The notes under the pieces are model-generated. The model saw only the letters and a list, made by a program, of their open reading frames with translations, did no database searches and was not told the DNA's origin. Made by a program: the position numbers and the translations under genes. A stretch of 64,000 nt of DNA, from the NCBI RefSeq assembly GCF_002929225.1, contig NZ_PISM01000004.1:248001-312000 (forward strand). The letters are read 5' to 3'. The stretch comes from Stutzerimonas kunmingensis. GTDB lineage: Bacteria > Pseudomonadota > Gammaproteobacteria > Pseudomonadales > Pseudomonadaceae. Each line of letters begins with the position of its first letter. Position 1 is the stretch's first letter. Positions 60,908-64,000 of the stretch are shown one piece after another.

Positions 60908-62578
60908 TCAGGCGGCCTGCTCCTGCGACTCTCGCAAGGCCCGGTTCATGGCACTGAACAGCGCACGGATGCTGGCGGTGGTGATGTTTTCGTCGATGCC
61001 GATACCGTGCAGCGGGCGCTCGCCGTCCAGGCGTACCTCGATATAAGCAGCGGCCTTGGCGTTGCTGCCGGCGCCGATGGAATGCTCGTGGTAGTCCATG
61101 ATCTCCAGCTTCACTGGCAACGCGGCGACCAGCGCTTCCAACGGCCCCTTGCCGATGCCGCGCCAGTGAGCGATCTCGCCATCGGTCGCGACTTCCACAT
61201 CCACCGCACTGGTGCCGTTCTCTTCCTGCAGACGATGGCCCTTGAGCGTGTACGGCGCGGTGGCCTGCAGGTACTCGGCTTCCAGCAGCGCGTAGATCTG
61301 CTTGGCACTCATCTCCAGGCCCAGGCGGTCGGTTTCCTTCTGCACCACCTGGCTGAACTCGATCTGCATGCGCCGCGGCAGGCTGATGCCGTATTCCTGC
61401 TCGAGCAGGAAGGTGATGCCGCCCTTGCCGGACTGGCTGTTGACGCGAATCACCGCCTCGTAGCTGCGGCCGATGTCGGCCGGGTCGATCGGCAGATACG
61501 GCACCTCCCAGACGCCTTCCGGGTCCTGCAGGGAAAAGCCCTTGCGGATCGCATCCTGGTGCGAGCCGGAGAACGCGGTATGCACCAGATCACCGACATA
61601 GGGATGGCGCGGGTGTACCGGCAACTGGTTGCATTCCTCGACCACCTTGCGCACGGCGTCGATGTCGGAGAAGTCCAGTTGCGGGTCGATGCCCTGGGTG
61701 TACATGTTCAGCGCCACGGTGACCAGGTCGACGTTGCCGGTGCGCTCGCCATTGCCGAACAGGCAGCCTTCGACGCGATCAGCGCCGGCCATCAGGCCCA
61801 GCTCGGTGGCGGCCACGCCGGTGCCGCGGTCGTTGTGGGTGTGCAGGCTGACCAGCACGCTGTCGCGACGGTCGACGTGGCGGCAGAACCACTCGATCTG
61901 GTCGGCGTAGATATTGGGCGTGGCGGCTTCCACCGTGGCCGGCAGGTTGAGGATCAGCTTCTGCTCGGGCGTCGGCTGGAACACCTCGATCACCGCGTTG
62001 CAGACTTCGACGGCGAACTCCGGCTCGGTGGAACTGAAGATCTCCGGCGAGTACTCGAAACGCCAGGCGGTTTCCGGGTTCTGCGCAGCCAGGCGCTTGA
62101 TGATCTGTGCCGCGTTGACAGCGATGTTCACCACGCCGGCCTTGTCCTGATTGAAGACGATGCGGCGGAAACTCGGCGCGGTGGCGTTGTAGTAGTGGAC
62201 GATGGCCTGCTTGGCGCCCTTCAGCGACTCGAAGGTGCGGGTGATCAGATCCTCGCGCGCCTGGGTCAGCACCTGGATGGTGACGTCGTCAGGGATGTGC
62301 CCGCCTTCGATCAGCTCGCGAACGAAGTCGAAGTCGGTCTGCGAAGCAGAGGGGAAGCCAACCTCGATTTCCTTGATGCCGACCTGCACCAGTGTCTTGA
62401 AGAAACGCATCTTCTTCGCGGCATCCATCGGCTCGATCAGCGACTGATTGCCGTCGCGCAGATCCGAGCTCAGCCAGATCGGTGCCTGGGTGATCGTCTT
62501 CGACGGCCAGGTGCGATCCGGAATGTCGATGGCCGGGAAGGCGCGATATTTTTTCGACGGGTTCTTGAGCATGGTCAT
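60908..62578 (-). CDS. leuA: 2-isopropylmalate synthase (long form)
   Basis: A 556-residue enzyme of leucine synthesis that condenses 2-ketoisovalerate with acetyl-CoA. The catalytic TIM barrel has [11 protein letters not shown] and [15 protein letters not shown] with metal-binding D and H residues. A linker and C-terminal LeuA_dimer regulatory domain (binding leucine) follow. This is the actinobacterial/pseudomonad long form starting [17 protein letters not shown] 62578 has GGGGA six bases upstream. It is divergent from the DUF2946 gene. I see no leucine-rich leader peptide. Confidence 0.96.
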   Translation of the reverse strand: MTMLKNPSKKYRAFPAIDIPDRTWPSKTITQAPIWLSSDLRDGNQSLIEPMDAAKKMRFFKTLVQVGIKEIEVGFPSASQTDFDFVRELIEGGHIPDDVTIQVLTQAREDLITRTFESLKGAKQAIVHYYNATAPSFRRIVFNQDKAGVVNIAVNAAQIIKRLAAQNPETAWRFEYSPEIFSSTEPEFAVEVCNAVIEVFQPTPEQKLILNLPATVEAATPNIYADQIEWFCRHVDRRDSVLVSLHTHNDRGTGVAATELGLMAGADRVEGCLFGNGERTGNVDLVTVALNMYTQGIDPQLDFSDIDAVRKVVEECNQLPVHPRHPYVGDLVHTAFSGSHQDAIRKGFSLQDPEGVWEVPYLPIDPADIGRSYEAVIRVNSQSGKGGITFLLEQEYGISLPRRMQIEFSQVVQKETDRLGLEMSAKQIYALLEAEYLQATAPYTLKGHRLQEENGTSAVDVEVATDGEIAHWRGIGKGPLEALVAALPVKLEIMDYHEHSIGAGSNAKAAAYIEVRLDGERPLHGIGIDENITTASIRALFSAMNRALRESQEQAA

Positions 62579-62862
62579 GGCGTTTCCCCAGGTGAAGCTT
62601 GAGCAAGCAACTTGTTTGCCCAGTACGGGCAGTGGTTTATGGTGCAAAGCTATTGCTTCATGGTTGGGTCTTGCAAGTCGTGATAGAAAATTGATGGTTT
62701 ATTGCTGTATTCAGACCTTGTAGGTGATTTGTGCTGGTCCGAAGGTGAAAAGAGAAGATTGATTGCTCGACTCTATTGCGGCCTCATGTCGCAGCGGCCG
62801 GGGCGAAAAGGCTGTGCGATCATCCCGCCACTTCATAGGGTCATGTCACGAAGGACACGCCG

Positions 62863-63240
62863 GTGACACGCAAACGGCTTTCGACAATGAGCATCTGGCT
62901 TGGCCTGTTCGCCATGCTGATGATTCATGTCGGCCCGTTGTTCTCCGCCGTCCAGGCCGCCCAGGCCAGTGCGCAGCCTCATCACCACGCCGAGCATGAG
63001 CCAACCGCCCACGGTCATCACGGCCAGGCACGTGCGGGCGATCCCGCCTGGCTGGCAGCGCTCGAACTCTGCGGCTACTGCGAGCTGTTGACGGTCAATC
63101 CGCCGCTCAGCCTGTCCGTCAATCTCGTGCTGCCTCGCCACGCGCCGGCTTACTTCCACCCACTTCCCGAGCAGCCGCAGGCTCCTGCGCTGCGCCGCAG
63201 CAGCGGCCACCCCCGCGCGCCACCGTCTATCCACTGCTGA
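62863..63240 (+). CDS. DUF2946-family small exported protein, His-rich
   Basis: A 125-residue protein. An N-terminal hydrophobic segment (IWLGLFAMLMIHVGPLFSAV) is a signal or anchor. A His cluster follows (PHHHAEHEPTAHGHHG, ~39-54), then ELCGYCELL with CxxC at C70/C73. Such features suit copper binding. The start is GTG 62863 with AAGGA 8 bp upstream. It lies 53 bp before the copper receptor gene on the same strand, so a shared role in copper uptake is likely. Confidence 0.82.
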   Translation: MTRKRLSTMSIWLGLFAMLMIHVGPLFSAVQAAQASAQPHHHAEHEPTAHGHHGQARAGDPAWLAALELCGYCELLTVNPPLSLSVNLVLPRHAPAYFHPLPEQPQAPALRRSSGHPRAPPSIHC

Positions 63241-63293
63241 CCGTAATCAGCCGCCTCGTTGCGGCCTAATCACATGCAGAAGTGGAAGTTCTT

Positions 63294-64000
63294 ATGTCCA
63301 GCATTACTCATGGCTGTACGGCGCGAGCGCGCCTGTCTGAGCGTTTTTCGATTCAACCATCCCGCCTGCGTTGGCAGTTCGCCCATGCCGCGCTGCTGGG
63401 AATGCTCGCCAGTGGCGCACTGGCCGCGGAGGCTGAGCATGCCGGCCATGCGGAGCACGCCGAAGCCGTTGAACTGGCGCCGATGGTCATTACCGGCGTC
63501 GGTCAGCAGTCCCCACTGACCGTGGTGACCGACCCCAAGATTCCCCGTCAGCCGATGCCGGCCAGCGACGGTGCCGACTACCTGAAGACCATTCCCGGCT
63601 TTTCCGCCGTGCGTAACGGCGGCGTCAACGGCGATCCGGTGTTCCGCGGCATGTTCGGCTCGCGCCTGAAACTGCTCTCCAACGGCGGCGAAATGCTCGG
63701 CGCCTGCCCGAATCGCATGGATTCGCCGAGCTCGTACATCAGCCCGGACACCTTCGACAAGCTCACGGTCATCAAAGGGCCGCAGAGCGTGCTCTGGGGG
63801 CCAGGCGCCTCGGCCGCCACCGTGCTCTTCGAGCGCGAGCCCGAGCAGTTCAGCGAGCCGGATTACCGCCTCAACGGCAGCTTGCTGACCGCCTCCAACG
63901 GTCGCTTCGACCGCAACCTGGACGCCGCCGCCGGCAACAGTCAGGGCTATGCCCGGCTGATGGCCAACAGCTCCCAGGCTGACGATTACGCCGATGGCAA
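63294..64000 (+). CDS. oprC: TonB-dependent copper receptor OprC/NosA (partial, N-terminus)
   Basis: The first 235 residues are visible before the window ends. An unusually long signal region (~45 residues, ending GALAAEA) is followed by a His-rich stretch (EHAGHAEHAEAVEL) and the plug domain. C138 and M142 in ACPNRMDSPSS form the CxxxM copper site known from OprC. VIKGPQSVLWGPGASAATVL is the family plug motif. It imports copper across the outer membrane; the P. stutzeri homologue NosA is linked to nitrous oxide reductase copper supply. ATG 63294 follows GGAAG. Confidence 0.92.
   Translation, partial: MSSITHGCTARARLSERFSIQPSRLRWQFAHAALLGMLASGALAAEAEHAGHAEHAEAVELAPMVITGVGQQSPLTVVTDPKIPRQPMPASDGADYLKTIPGFSAVRNGGVNGDPVFRGMFGSRLKLLSNGGEMLGACPNRMDSPSSYISPDTFDKLTVIKGPQSVLWGPGASAATVLFEREPEQFSEPDYRLNGSLLTASNGRFDRNLDAAAGNSQGYARLMANSSQADDYADG

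Noticed and set aside
62579..62862. Leucine attenuator leader or copper-responsive promoter in the leuA/DUF2946 divergent region
   Set aside because: No leucine-rich short frame with a terminator/antiterminator pair, and no clear CueR or CopR box, could be found by eye.

Overview
The window reads as core chromosome of a high-GC gammaproteobacterium of the genus Pseudomonas in the broad sense. The evidence is gene content and order: pepA-holC-valS, queA-tgt-yajC-secDF, and suhB-trmJ-cysE-iscRSUA-hscBA-fdx-iscX-ndk-rlmN-pilF-rodZ-ispG-hisS-yfgM-bamB-der, followed at the far end by leuA, a DUF2946 protein and an OprC/NosA-type copper receptor. As I remember it, this matches the P. aeruginosa gene order. 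A P. stutzeri-group (Stutzerimonas) source is plausible but is inference. I see no prophage, insertion sequence, CRISPR array, integron or restriction system.

Layout. 1-2.7 kb: start of a BMP-family nucleoside-binding protein gene, an 8-oxoguanine deaminase and a short-chain dehydrogenase. 2.9-9 kb: P2-type cation ATPase, MltF lytic transglycosylase, GIY-YIG protein, GST-like protein. 8.6-11.3 kb (minus): compact yejK-ppk2-DUF4344 peptidase unit. 11.5-14.3 kb (plus): UbiA/MenA-like prenyltransferase, MFS transporter with an overlapping 39-residue membrane microprotein, and a 63-residue unknown. 14.4-20.3 kb (minus): rlmF, a YbfB-type MFS, an SLC13/RCK permease, a small winged-helix protein and nhaD. 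20.6-26 kb (minus): valS, an unknown, holC, pepA. 26.3-28.5 kb (plus): lptFG. 28.5-29.9 kb (minus): RDD protein, cold-shock protein, tRNA-Leu(CAA).

30-36 kb (plus): queA-tgt (queuosine in tRNA), yajC-secD-secF (Sec accessory complex), a glycine-zipper protein, then suhB on the minus strand. 37-44.3 kb (plus): trmJ, cysE, and the complete ISC iron-sulphur operon with an IscR-type operator over a good sigma-70 promoter. 44.4-53.7 kb (plus): ndk, rlmN, pilF, rodZ, ispG, hisS, yfgM, bamB, der. CysE makes the cysteine precursor that IscS desulphurates, and RlmN and IspG are Fe-S enzymes encoded just downstream. 53.7-64 kb: a second serine acetyltransferase, an aminotransferase/omega-amidase pair, two small DUF membrane proteins, EndA nuclease, EamA transporter, zinc alcohol dehydrogenase, leuA, and the copper-uptake pair.

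Nothing here is clearly a new system. The leads most worth checking are the yejK-ppk2-peptidase operon, the MFS-coupled microprotein, the structured nhaD leader with a near-ideal Shine-Dalgarno sequence, the purine-salvage operator dyad, the dyad upstream of iscR, and the His-rich DUF2946/OprC pair. All coordinates were read by eye; functions are by family recognition, without database searches.
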